11,745 bases of DNA from the NCBI GenBank assembly GCA_013151705.1, contig JAADHT010000282.1, positions 1 through 11,745 of the forward strand, read 5' to 3'. Numbering within the stretch: the stretch's first letter is position 1; each line of letters begins with the position of its first letter. Below the pieces are notes generated by a model that had not been told where the DNA came from, searched no databases, and saw nothing but the letters and a program-made list of their open reading frames with translations. Made by a program: the position numbers and the translations under genes. This document shows positions 1 through 6,810 of this stretch, one piece after another. Source of the DNA: Kiritimatiellota bacterium. Its GTDB lineage: Bacteria > Verrucomicrobiota > Lentisphaeria > Victivallales > JAADHT01.

Positions 1-1
1 T

Positions 2-1282
2 GTGTTGTTGTTGATATTTCTGCTTTTCAGGGTGGCGGCGGGTGATCCGGCGCGGGCGGTTTTGGGCAAAAATCCATCTCCGAAAGAGGTTGAGGAGATG
101 AGGCTTTCGCTCTCCTCGTCGAAGCCTTTGTTTTGGGGATATTGGCGAACAACGGAGATATTCTCCTCAGCGGATTTCGAGAACCCGGCCACCCCCAAAG
201 GCGTACGCGTCTTCGGGCGGGCGGTCCGAACGGAGGATGGATTGAAAATGAAGGAGGGAGGCGCGGTGTCTTTCGCGCGCAATTTCGACGACGACTCGGC
301 CGAGCTGCGCATGACCGTCGTCGCCAGCGGGAAAATAACGATTTCGGCTTTGAGCGAAACGGGACGGATTCTTTCACGCGAATCCCGCGAATCCGATTCC
401 CCGCGGACGTTCGCCATCGACTTCGCATCTCCACCCGCGGTTATAAAAACGGCTCTTGATCCAAAGTCGGTTGTCGAAAGAGTTTCATTCCAGCGTCGTC
501 AAAAATCGCCGTTCGACTCCCAATTCGCGGCGGCCATCAAAGAAATAGTCTCTTTCTCAAGGGATTTTCCGTATGTCAGGTTTTTGAGTTTCGGACGCAC
601 TCTCATAACACGGGAACCAGTGTCGGGCGTTCTTCGACGCGGAATTCTGCCGTCGTTGTCGTTGATGATTCCGATTTTCGTCGGAGAACTGTTTTTAGGA
701 GTCAGCCTGGCTTTGATCGCCACCGCCTTCCGAAATCGCTGGCCGGATAAATTGATACTGCTTGGCTCGATCACCGGAATGAGCGTGAGTTACGTCGTTC
801 TTTTGATTCTCGGACAATGGTTTCTGGGATACTATTTCAACTGGTTCCCGGTATGGGGCTACGGGTCGCTGAAATATTTAGCGCTGCCGGTGTTAATAGG
901 TGTCGTCAGCGGGCTCGGCGGCGGCGTGAGGTTCTACAGGACGATTTTCATCGACGAGCTGGGACGCGAGTATCTGCGGACGGCGGAAGCGAAGGGGTGT
1001 GGAGCGGCGAGGATATATTTTCACCATTTGCTGCGCAACGCGGCCGTGCCGTTGATCGCGCGGGTCAGCGCCATACTGCCTTTCCTTTTCACGGGGAGTC
1101 TGTTGCTCGAAAGTTTTTTCGGCATCCCGGGGTTGGGATACGCCGGCATAAACGCTCTCAGAAACTCCGATCTTCAAATGGTCAAAGCACTTGTGATTCT
1201 CACGGCCCTCATTTTCGTGGCGATGAATCTCCTGGCGGACATCACCTACGCTTGGGCCGATCCGCGTATGCGCCTCAAATGA
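2..1282 (+). CDS. OppB/DppB-type peptide ABC transporter permease, 5'-incomplete
   Basis: Inner-membrane permease subunit of a peptide/nickel-type ABC importer, predicted to form the transport channel with an OppC partner. The frame is open to the window edge and begins inside the first membrane helix (residues 1-12, then a GDPARAVLG stretch typical of the end of OppB helix 1), so the true start, probably 10-20 codons upstream, is missing. Membrane segments follow at about 218-242, 252-275, 290-308, 352-370 and 394-414. The EAA loop, which contacts the ATPase, is at about 321-350 (EYLRTAEAKG, then LLRNAAVPL), followed by a family-typical FFGIPGLGY at 372-380. The oddity is the first periplasmic loop: about 200 residues separate helices 1 and 2, including a beta-rich stretch at about 65-150, longer than I expect for this family. 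The next frame overlaps its stop by ATGA and looks like a truncated oppC. Confidence 0.85.
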   Translation: MLLLIFLLFRVAAGDPARAVLGKNPSPKEVEEMRLSLSSSKPLFWGYWRTTEIFSSADFENPATPKGVRVFGRAVRTEDGLKMKEGGAVSFARNFDDDSAELRMTVVASGKITISALSETGRILSRESRESDSPRTFAIDFASPPAVIKTALDPKSVVERVSFQRRQKSPFDSQFAAAIKEIVSFSRDFPYVRFLSFGRTLITREPVSGVLRRGILPSLSLMIPIFVGELFLGVSLALIATAFRNRWPDKLILLGSITGMSVSYVVLLILGQWFLGYYFNWFPVWGYGSLKYLALPVLIGVVSGLGGGVRFYRTIFIDELGREYLRTAEAKGCGAARIYFHHLLRNAAVPLIARVSAILPFLFTGSLLLESFFGIPGLGYAGINALRNSDLQMVKALVILTALIFVAMNLLADITYAWADPRMRLK

Positions 1283-1434
1283 GCGTCAGAGTCCCGCGGA
1301 AATCGCGGAGTGGCTTAATTTATCTAATATTTATTTCTGTTTTATATGTGTGGGTCGCATTAAATGACTTTTTCGTTTGCAATAGGGCGTGGAGCGAGAT
1401 AGTTTACCAACTGTTCGAAAACGCGTCGCGGTAA
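1279..1434 (+). pseudogene. Truncated OppC/DppC-type permease, N-terminal stub
   Basis: A 51-codon frame begins at ATG 1279, overlapping the permease stop (TGA 1280-1282) as ATGA, the usual coupling of oppB and oppC. It encodes a basic N-terminus (VRVPRKSRSG), one strong membrane helix at about residues 13-29, then DFFVCNRAW. Spacing and character match the N-terminus of YejE/OppC-type permeases, where a basic start and helix 1 are followed by a D..AND(K/R)P-like motif. The frame then ends at TAA 1432-1434 with no EAA loop or later helices; a complete OppC has roughly 280-350 residues. The last codons (from about 1411) coincide with a dispersed repeat copy, which suggests deletion or insertion at that point. 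The family assignment rests on position and a short resemblance, so it is moderate; an unrelated small membrane protein remains possible. Confidence 0.5.
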
Positions 1435-1485
1435 TACGCGTTGGTTTCGGACTCGCGAGGCTGCGAAATCTTTTCGAGTAAGGGT
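1405..1485. repeat. Imperfect inverted repeat, copy 1 of a dispersed family
   Basis: The left arm (1411-1431, core TTCGAAAA then TCGCGG) faces a right arm (1459-1485, GGCTGCGA then CTTTTCGA and AGGGT) across about 30 bases. Arms pair over TCGAAAA/TTTTCGA and again over TCGC/GCGA. The right arm matches the right arm of the 6647-6732 element at about 22 of 26 positions; the four substitutions are all transitions, plus one inserted base. A nested short hairpin, AACGCG (1420-1425) with CGCGTT (1437-1442), sits inside. It lies between the oppC-like stub and the gene at 1550. Confidence 0.5.
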
Positions 1486-1494
1486 TGCCTGAGT

Positions 1495-1511
1495 TATGAA
1501 TCGTATTCATA
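1495..1511. promoter_or_regulatory. Palindrome upstream of the TonB-like/cyclase-repeat gene
   Basis: TATGAAT (1495-1501) and ATTCATA (1505-1511) are perfect inverted arms around the three bases CGT, about 40 bases before the ATG at 1550. The size and symmetry suit a dimeric repressor operator. No good sigma-70 promoter could be placed with confidence here, so the regulatory role is inferred from shape and position only. Confidence 0.3.
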
Positions 1512-1549
1512 CGTAGCATACCAGGCCCCAGGATTACAGGGAGCCGAAA

Positions 1550-3277
1550 ATGAGTGAAAACGAAAACGTCAACGAAAACAGCGAGAATAAACCGTTGGAG
1601 AATGGCGCTGGCGCGATAAGCGAGGATATGGATATCCAGCAGGAAAACCACGCACCGTCTTATGAAGAGATGATGGCCGCGAAGAGATTGACGTTCGCGG
1701 ATGTCAAACAACATATTTCAGGCCCGATGGTCTCCATCGTGTTTCACGTTCTCGCATTGACCTTTTTGAGTTCCATCATTGTGTTCGAGGCGCCTAAAGA
1801 GGGAAGAGACATTGTCGTCAAAGAGGTTCAGGTGGACATCAAAGAGCTGGAGAAGATTCCCGAGCCGCCCGAGCCGGAGGACTTGGAGGTCCAAGACGAT
1901 GTCGAGATTGAAAGGCCCGACGTGGTCCCTGACGATGTGCAGGTGAAGGTCGACGATGTCCAGGTCGCCGATGTGAGCGTTGACATCCAAATGCCGGATG
2001 TGTTGACGGTGGCCCCCACGAACTCCGCTTTGGTGATGCCCACTCTTTTAAGTTCCCGATCCGGGAAAGCCAAAAAAAGAGCGTTGAAACGCTATGGCGG
2101 TAGCATACACACGGAAAAAGCCGTTTCAAACGGACTGAAATGGTTGGCCGAGCATCAGAACAAAGATGGATCCTGGGGGACCTTCGCGCAGTCCCAGTAC
2201 GCGTTCACCGCTCTCGCCACCTTGGCGTTTCTCGCGCATGGCGACACTCCCGTTTCGGAAAAATATGGTCTCGTGTTACAAAAATCCATAACTAAACTGG
2301 TCGAATGGGCTAAAAGGTACCGTTTCGTGGGGCCGGGCTATGCTCATCCGTTGGTTGCCTACGCTCTTTCCGAGTCCTACTCCGTCACCAGAATGGCCAA
2401 GGTGAAGGAGGCGATGGACAAGGCTATGACTCCGGTAGTCAACAACATAAACAACCGCGGAGCCTACTACTACAGTTACGACAGAATACCGCGGATATTG
2501 ACGCGCGATCGAGTTACAGGACGGATTCCGAAAGGCGCAAGGCCGGAGCCAAGATGCGATTTGTCGTTTTCAGGTTGGAATTATCAAGCTCTTAAAGCGG
2601 CGTTCGCCGCGGGATGCGACCTCAAAGGGTTGGAGGATGCGGTTGATCTGAGTGTGAAGGGATTGAAATATTTCACGAAAAAACACAAAGACGGTGGGTT
2701 CGGCATTTCCCCCGGGGGGCGGCCCGACTTCGGAATGACCAGCGTGGGAGTGCTTTGCTTGGGATTGTTGGGAGCCGGCGATTCAAAAGCTTCGAAGAAA
2801 GGTATGAAATGGATGCAGGTGCACAACAAAAACGGTATGAAGACCTGTTCCTGGCGGTTCAATCAAGAGGTGTATAAAGAGTATCCCAAAGCTTTCACTC
2901 ATGCCATCTACACTTGGTACTACCAGACCCAGATTATCTTCCAGGCGACCAAAGGAAGGGGCGGTGTTTGGAACAAATGGAACCGCGCTTTTTCGAGGGC
3001 CTACGTCAAAGAGCAAAACCCGGATGGATCGTGGAGCACGCCGGCGGAGAAATACGGATCCGGCCATCTTGACCCGATGAAAACCAACGCTGAATGGAAA
3101 TTGGTGCCCAACTTCAAAGAAGGGGTGGACCTGCAAATATATTCGACGACCCTTTGCGTCCTCACTCTTGAAATTTATTATCGATATCTTCCGACGTTCA
3201 AACTGATTAAAAAAAGAAACTTGAAACAAGCAAAAGGAGGAGTCGATGATGATAACCTCGGCCTGTCATTGGAATAA
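1550..3277 (+). CDS. TonB-like membrane-anchored protein with squalene-cyclase-type repeats
   Basis: 575 residues. Residues 1-57 are polar and probably cytoplasmic; one membrane helix spans about 58-79; residues 80-155 are acidic and proline/valine-rich (PEPPEPEDLE, then repeated DV-Q/D-V units), like the periplasm-spanning linker of TonB. From about 185 a repeated alpha-helical domain of the prenyltransferase/squalene-oxidase type follows, with repeat signatures NKDGSWG (204-210), HKDGGFG (379-385) and NPDGSWS (490-496). A DxDD protonation motif of true hopene cyclases was not seen, so triterpene cyclisation is not supported; the domain more likely acts as an alpha/alpha-barrel binding module or unknown enzyme in the periplasm. 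GGGAG lies 6 bases before ATG 1550 and supports the start. The last 32 bases overlap the next gene, suggesting translational coupling. The exact role is unknown; energy coupling of outer-membrane transport is one possibility from the TonB-like anchor. Confidence 0.7.
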   Translation: MSENENVNENSENKPLENGAGAISEDMDIQQENHAPSYEEMMAAKRLTFADVKQHISGPMVSIVFHVLALTFLSSIIVFEAPKEGRDIVVKEVQVDIKELEKIPEPPEPEDLEVQDDVEIERPDVVPDDVQVKVDDVQVADVSVDIQMPDVLTVAPTNSALVMPTLLSSRSGKAKKRALKRYGGSIHTEKAVSNGLKWLAEHQNKDGSWGTFAQSQYAFTALATLAFLAHGDTPVSEKYGLVLQKSITKLVEWAKRYRFVGPGYAHPLVAYALSESYSVTRMAKVKEAMDKAMTPVVNNINNRGAYYYSYDRIPRILTRDRVTGRIPKGARPEPRCDLSFSGWNYQALKAAFAAGCDLKGLEDAVDLSVKGLKYFTKKHKDGGFGISPGGRPDFGMTSVGVLCLGLLGAGDSKASKKGMKWMQVHNKNGMKTCSWRFNQEVYKEYPKAFTHAIYTWYYQTQIIFQATKGRGGVWNKWNRAFSRAYVKEQNPDGSWSTPAEKYGSGHLDPMKTNAEWKLVPNFKEGVDLQIYSTTLCVLTLEIYYRYLPTFKLIKKRNLKQAKGGVDDDNLGLSLE

Positions 3278-4310
3278 GATAGCTTTAATCGCTTTTTTTC
3301 TGGCGGCGGCTTCGCTATCGTTTGGAACGACCGATCGGTCGGATAAAATCATAGCCTACGCGAGAGCTAAAAAAGGAAGAACGATTGTTTGTAGTCCCGG
3401 AGGAAAAGTCCCCGGCACGATGAGTTATGAAGCAGCGTACGGAAAATTGTCTTCCGGGATGATTTTGCAAATGCATCCGGGTTTCTACAACACCAAAAAT
3501 CTGGTCATTTTTCGTAAAGACAACCTCATCATCGAAGGGATAGGTCCGGGTTACGTCAACACTCCAATTATCATGTACGGGAAAAACTGCATTGTCAGAA
3601 ACTTGAAAGCCAGAGGAATTTCGGGCGGAAACGTGACAATAGTCGATAGTGTGGCTCATGGGTTCTCTATTCTCGCCGGGAAGGCCGGGAAATCAATAAT
3701 CGCCAATTGCGCCGGAAACTCCCTTACCATCTACCCCAATCTTCAAGACGTTTTGATCAAAAATTGCACGTTCATTCGAAGCTACAAGGTTAAAAATGTC
3801 GGGAAAGCGTCGCAATCCTGGACATACAACACCTATCGAGCTGGCCGATACAGCCTCGTCAACTTCGGGCAGATGCTGAAAAGAGGCAAAGTGAAGTTCG
3901 AAAACACAATTTTGTATTCGGGTGAGAACATGTTCAGCCGACCAAGCGTTTTCAACAATATGACGTTGCAGAACAACATCATCCATTGCGAGAGGTCGTT
4001 GATTCCCGTTTCCGAGAAAAAGACGCCTTTAAGATCATTGAATATGCTCAAAGACAAGTTCACGTTGAAATTGAAACGCAAAAGCCATTCGAGAATAAAA
4101 CGTCAACCGAAAAACGCCTCCAAAGAGACGAATTTTCTTGTGAAACCCCAGTTCAAGAGAACACCCAGTCCGAAAAACGGGTGGCAGCTTTCGAGGGACA
4201 ACTTCGTTCTTCTGCCCAACTCTCCCGGTTACGGGCAGGACATTGGTGTCAATATGGGTTCGAATGGCATCCCGGTCGCGCCGCCCGACGAGGGTAAAAA
4301 GAAAAAATAG
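3246..4310 (+). CDS. Secreted beta-helix-like protein of unknown function
   Basis: 354 residues starting at tandem ATGs (3246 and 3249), with a strong AAGGAGG at 3234-3240 placed inside the end of the previous gene. A Sec-type signal peptide is visible: hydrophobic core at about 11-25 and likely cleavage near 27. The middle (about 70-245) is made of short strand-turn units rich in N, G and I/V (for example LVIFRKDNLIIEGIG, CIVRNLKARGISGGNVTIVDS, DVLIKNCTFI, MTLQNNIIHCE), typical of right-handed parallel beta-helices of the pectate-lyase/polysaccharide-binding superfamily. No lyase catalytic signature was recognised. The C-terminus is basic and ends GKKKK after a proline-rich stretch. Sharing 32 bases with the upstream TonB-like gene implies co-expression, and the two may act together on an envelope or extracellular glycan; this partnership is inferred. 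Confidence 0.6.
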   Translation: MMITSACHWNKIALIAFFLAAASLSFGTTDRSDKIIAYARAKKGRTIVCSPGGKVPGTMSYEAAYGKLSSGMILQMHPGFYNTKNLVIFRKDNLIIEGIGPGYVNTPIIMYGKNCIVRNLKARGISGGNVTIVDSVAHGFSILAGKAGKSIIANCAGNSLTIYPNLQDVLIKNCTFIRSYKVKNVGKASQSWTYNTYRAGRYSLVNFGQMLKRGKVKFENTILYSGENMFSRPSVFNNMTLQNNIIHCERSLIPVSEKKTPLRSLNMLKDKFTLKLKRKSHSRIKRQPKNASKETNFLVKPQFKRTPSPKNGWQLSRDNFVLLPNSPGYGQDIGVNMGSNGIPVAPPDEGKKKK

Positions 4311-4375
4311 GGTTCCTACTCCAGCGCAATCATTCGATGGTTTTCCAGGGGCGTTTCAATTTTTCTCGGCGCATT

Positions 4376-5518
4376 CTAATAGGAGTCGATGGCCTTCCGC
4401 AGAGCGGAAACCAATAGCTTTACGTCGTTTTGAGTGGATGTCCCACCGAAACTCACTCTCAACATCGTCCTCGCCTGTTTGTCTGAAATCCCCATTGTCC
4501 TCAACACGCCACTCGCTTTGCCTCCCGCCGCCTCGCATGCGCTTCCGGACGATACCATAACGCCGGTGTCTGAAAGCATCCGGACTAGAATCTCGCCTTG
4601 ATACGGGGGAAGAAAAAACGACGTTATGAAAGGGGACGCGCGTTTTTCAGGAATGACGAATTTCAAATCCAAACGCGATTTCAGCGCGAGTTCCGCAAGT
4701 TCGAAACGAAGTTCGGAACGGAGTTTCCCTATTTCGCCGATTCCCTGATCAACGGTAGTGGCCAAGGTTTCCGCGAGAATCGCGCACACGGCCGGATCCG
4801 GCCGGCCCAGAAGATGTGAGGAATATCTGATCCCACGCAGATGCTCCGCGAATTTCGCGGACATCGTCTGGTTGTTTGAGCGGGAGAGGCGGTGGACAAG
4901 GGCGCCTCCGCACGGCGCTCCTATTTTGTGCCCGCCGACAAACGCCATGTTGATTCTGCCCTCTGACCAGGGTATCGGAAGTTTTCCGGCGGATTGAACC
5001 GTGTCCACAATAAACAACGCGTTCGGCGCCCGCCGTCGAACGATTTCGCCGATAGCGGCGACATTCTGTATTCTTCCGGTTTCGTTTTGAACGTGCTCGA
5101 CGATGACAGTCGAAACAGACGCATCTATTTTTCCCGCCAAATCGTCCAAATCGATTCCGCCGGAGGATTCGAGTTTCAAGACGCGTATTCCGCGGGAAAG
5201 CGAGCGTCCCGCCGCCGCTTCCACAGCCGGGTGGAGCGCGGGGGACGCGGCGATGACACCACTACCCACCTCTGGGAACGAGAAGGCGCTGTTAACCGCC
5301 TCCGTCGCTGATGAGGTGAAAAACACCTCCAAATCGTTTTCTTTCTCCGACAGCGCTTCTTTCAACTGCTCCGCCGATTGGTTTATCAATTCAAGCGAGC
5401 GTTTTCCGGCGGCGTGCGCCGATTCCGGATTGGCGTGGAATTCAAACGCGAGTTCCGCGAAGCGCTCCGCTGTCCGCGCGGATACGGGAGTCGCCGCCGC
5501 ATTGTCTAGATACACCAT
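4376..5518 (-). CDS. Cysteine desulfurase (class V aminotransferase, NifS/IscS-like)
   Basis: A PLP enzyme predicted to remove sulfur from cysteine, giving alanine and an enzyme persulfide for Fe-S cluster or thio-cofactor assembly in the cytoplasm. From the start used here (380 residues): MVYLDNAAATP opens the protein as in the family; T72 lies in SSATEA (phosphate/PLP binding); H96 probably stacks on PLP; N145 is in VQNETG; D172 and Q175 are in VDTVQS; H197-K198 form the Schiff-base site in GGHKIG; C328 is the sulfur-accepting cysteine in SSGSACEAAGG. ATG 5518 is preferred because GAAGGA lies 6 bases upstream and the product begins at the family N-terminus; an ATG at 5563 would add 15 residues with a weaker ribosome site. 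The protein is divergent (ATEAVN instead of GTEANN), and no IscU, IscA or ThiI partner is beside it. It follows the foldase gene on the same strand, across a hairpin. Confidence 0.88.
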   Translation of the reverse strand: MVYLDNAAATPVSARTAERFAELAFEFHANPESAHAAGKRSLELINQSAEQLKEALSEKENDLEVFFTSSATEAVNSAFSFPEVGSGVIAASPALHPAVEAAAGRSLSRGIRVLKLESSGGIDLDDLAGKIDASVSTVIVEHVQNETGRIQNVAAIGEIVRRRAPNALFIVDTVQSAGKLPIPWSEGRINMAFVGGHKIGAPCGGALVHRLSRSNNQTMSAKFAEHLRGIRYSSHLLGRPDPAVCAILAETLATTVDQGIGEIGKLRSELRFELAELALKSRLDLKFVIPEKRASPFITSFFLPPYQGEILVRMLSDTGVMVSSGSACEAAGGKASGVLRTMGISDKQARTMLRVSFGGTSTQNDVKLLVSALRKAIDSY

Positions 5519-5582
5519 TTTCATTCCTTCAACGTATTTCTTGATTTTCTCTTGCGGATTCATTGTTTATTCTTTGAAAATG

Positions 5583-5613
5583 ATAATATTCCGCGTTTTC
5601 CGCGCAATATTAT
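5583..5613 (-). terminator. Strong hairpin between foldase and desulfurase genes
   Basis: ATAATATT (5583-5590) pairs with AATATTAT (5606-5613). One mismatch is followed by CGCG/CGCG, with a five-base loop, giving 12 pairs. It occupies almost the whole gap, starting 2 bases after the foldase stop (5615-5617) and ending 20 bases before the alternative desulfurase ATG at 5563. There is no strong T run after it on the minus strand (only CATTTTC), so attenuation, RNA processing or mRNA protection is as likely as full termination. Confidence 0.45.
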
Positions 5614-5614
5614 A

Positions 5615-6619
5615 TCAGTCGAAATACCTGATAACCGAGAATTTCCTCAAGCTGTCGCTGTATTGCTTATATTTCTTTTTTTTCGCGTCGTCGGTTAGAT
5701 TTTTTCTGATATTTTTTTTCACGGACTCGAAAGAACGGCTTCTCGATTCCTCGCGCTTCGCCACTCTTATGAAATAAACGCCCTCCGGCGTTTTGATGGG
5801 GCCGTGGATAGAGCCCGGCTTGGCACCGGTCAAAAATTTTATGAATTCAGGACGCAGTTCAGTTTCGGGAATCCATCCGACCCGCCCGCCGTTTTTGTGA
5901 TTCGGCCCTTGAGAGTAGAGAGACGCGTATTCCGCGAATTTCACCTCGTCGGCGCTCCGCAGTGTTTTCTTAAGACGTTCAGCGAATCTCGCGACGGTTG
6001 AGTCGCCGGAGGCGCACTTGAGGAAAATGGCCTGTAGATTCAAACGCGCCGGAGTGGTGAATTCGTCGCGGTTCGCCACATAGTAGTCGTACACTTGTTT
6101 CGGAGTGATGTAGACGCTTTTCGAGCATCTTTCGTTGATCAGCAGGGACGATGCCGCTCGTTCCATCGCCTGTTCCCGCAAATCCTTCATCGTGAGTCCG
6201 GCGTCGCGGGCTTTTTTCTCAAGCAGTTTTCTGTCGCCGCCGGCCAGGGATTTGGCCAATCCGTCAAGCATCCGTTCAATGATTGATTCGGGAAGTTTGT
6301 ATTTGCGTTGCTTAAATTGAGTGTAAACCAGACGCCTGTCGATGATGTTCTCGATGGCTTCGCGGCGAAGTTTCGCCTTCTTTTTCTTCAACCGCCCGCC
6401 TGAATAGCGCATAGCCAATTTCTTCTCCCTCGGAGCGGTGTCTGCCAGAACGTCCAACAGCGTGATAGGCTCCCCGTTCAACGTGGCCATCACAATGGAT
6501 TTCGCGAGAGGTCTCTCTTCGGCGAGAAGCGCCAAAGAGTTAAAAAACGCGACGAACGATAGGATCGCAAGCGTTTTTTTCAGAATCGCGGTGCGGAATT
6601 TGAGTTTCCGGGTCCTCAT
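5615..6619 (-). CDS. SurA/PpiC-type periplasmic peptidyl-prolyl cis-trans isomerase
   Basis: 334-residue exported foldase. A Sec signal peptide is clear: basic residues 1-15, hydrophobic core about 16-32, likely cleavage after LLA at 33. Residues about 39-165 form a SurA_N-like chaperone region that opens with VMATLNGEPITLLDV and continues with long amphipathic helices. A single PpiC (parvulin) domain covers about 188-290, with the familiar FAEYASLYSQGPNHKNGGRVGW and GPIKTPEGVYFIRV blocks. The C-terminal helix (292-325) is highly basic and is expected to fold back on the N domain. SurA itself has two parvulin domains, so this is the shorter one-domain form (PrsA/PpiC-like). ATG 6619 has AGAGG 6 bases upstream. 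Predicted role: folding of periplasmic or outer-membrane proteins. The desulfurase gene follows on the same strand without an obvious functional link. Confidence 0.85.
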   Translation of the reverse strand: MRTRKLKFRTAILKKTLAILSFVAFFNSLALLAEERPLAKSIVMATLNGEPITLLDVLADTAPREKKLAMRYSGGRLKKKKAKLRREAIENIIDRRLVYTQFKQRKYKLPESIIERMLDGLAKSLAGGDRKLLEKKARDAGLTMKDLREQAMERAASSLLINERCSKSVYITPKQVYDYYVANRDEFTTPARLNLQAIFLKCASGDSTVARFAERLKKTLRSADEVKFAEYASLYSQGPNHKNGGRVGWIPETELRPEFIKFLTGAKPGSIHGPIKTPEGVYFIRVAKREESRSRSFESVKKNIRKNLTDDAKKKKYKQYSDSLRKFSVIRYFD

Positions 6620-6646
6620 ATAAAACCTCTGTTGAGAGAGAGCCCC

Positions 6647-6732
6647 CTAGCTCGACCCTATTCGAAAAGGTATCACACCCGAAAGAAGTGTCCACATGGC
6701 TGCGAGACCTTTTCGAACAGGGTCTAGCTCGA
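6647..6732. repeat. Small inverted-repeat element with flanking 9-base direct repeats, copy 2
   Basis: Arms at 6656-6671 (CCCTATTCGAAAAGGT) and 6707-6722 (ACCTTTTCGAACAGGG) pair at 15 of 16 bases; counting the adjacent GA/TC and AGCT bases the symmetry extends to about 24. The core is flanked exactly by the direct repeat CTAGCTCGA at 6647-6655 and 6724-6732, which could be a target-site duplication. Because CTAGCTCGAG is itself nearly palindromic, part of this could be incidental. The inner loop contains a weak ACAC/GTGT hairpin. It sits between the PII-like gene and the foldase gene. It may be a miniature transposable element, an extragenic palindrome or a transcription barrier; no transposase is nearby. 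Confidence 0.55.
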
Positions 6733-6759
6733 GTATTCATTTTTTTCCCGGTATCAGAA
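6732..6759 (-). promoter_or_regulatory. Possible promoter for the foldase gene
   Basis: On the minus strand TTCTGA (6754-6759) and AATACT (6732-6737) are separated by 16 bases, a fair sigma-70-like match. Transcription would start inside the inverted repeat, about 100 bases before ATG 6619. Both boxes deviate from consensus, so this is tentative. Confidence 0.25.
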
Positions 6760-6810
6760 CGCTGCGGGGTGTCGAACCAGGTTTTCGGCGAGCGGAATCC
6801 AGTTTGAGCG

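Noticed and set aside
817..1278. The plus-strand frame of the oppC stub extends upstream over the permease gene.
   Set aside because: The upstream part is an arginine-rich shadow of the permease; only the part from ATG 1279 has permease-like character.
1550..3277. Squalene-hopene cyclase (hopanoid synthesis).
   Set aside because: The protein has a TonB-like anchor and linker, lacks a visible DxDD motif, and has only three clear DGSW/DGGF-type repeat signatures.
5103..5777. Plus-strand open frame across the desulfurase/foldase boundary.
   Set aside because: It is antisense to two well-identified genes, is low-complexity, and its hydrophobic tail comes from the reverse complement of basic coding sequence.
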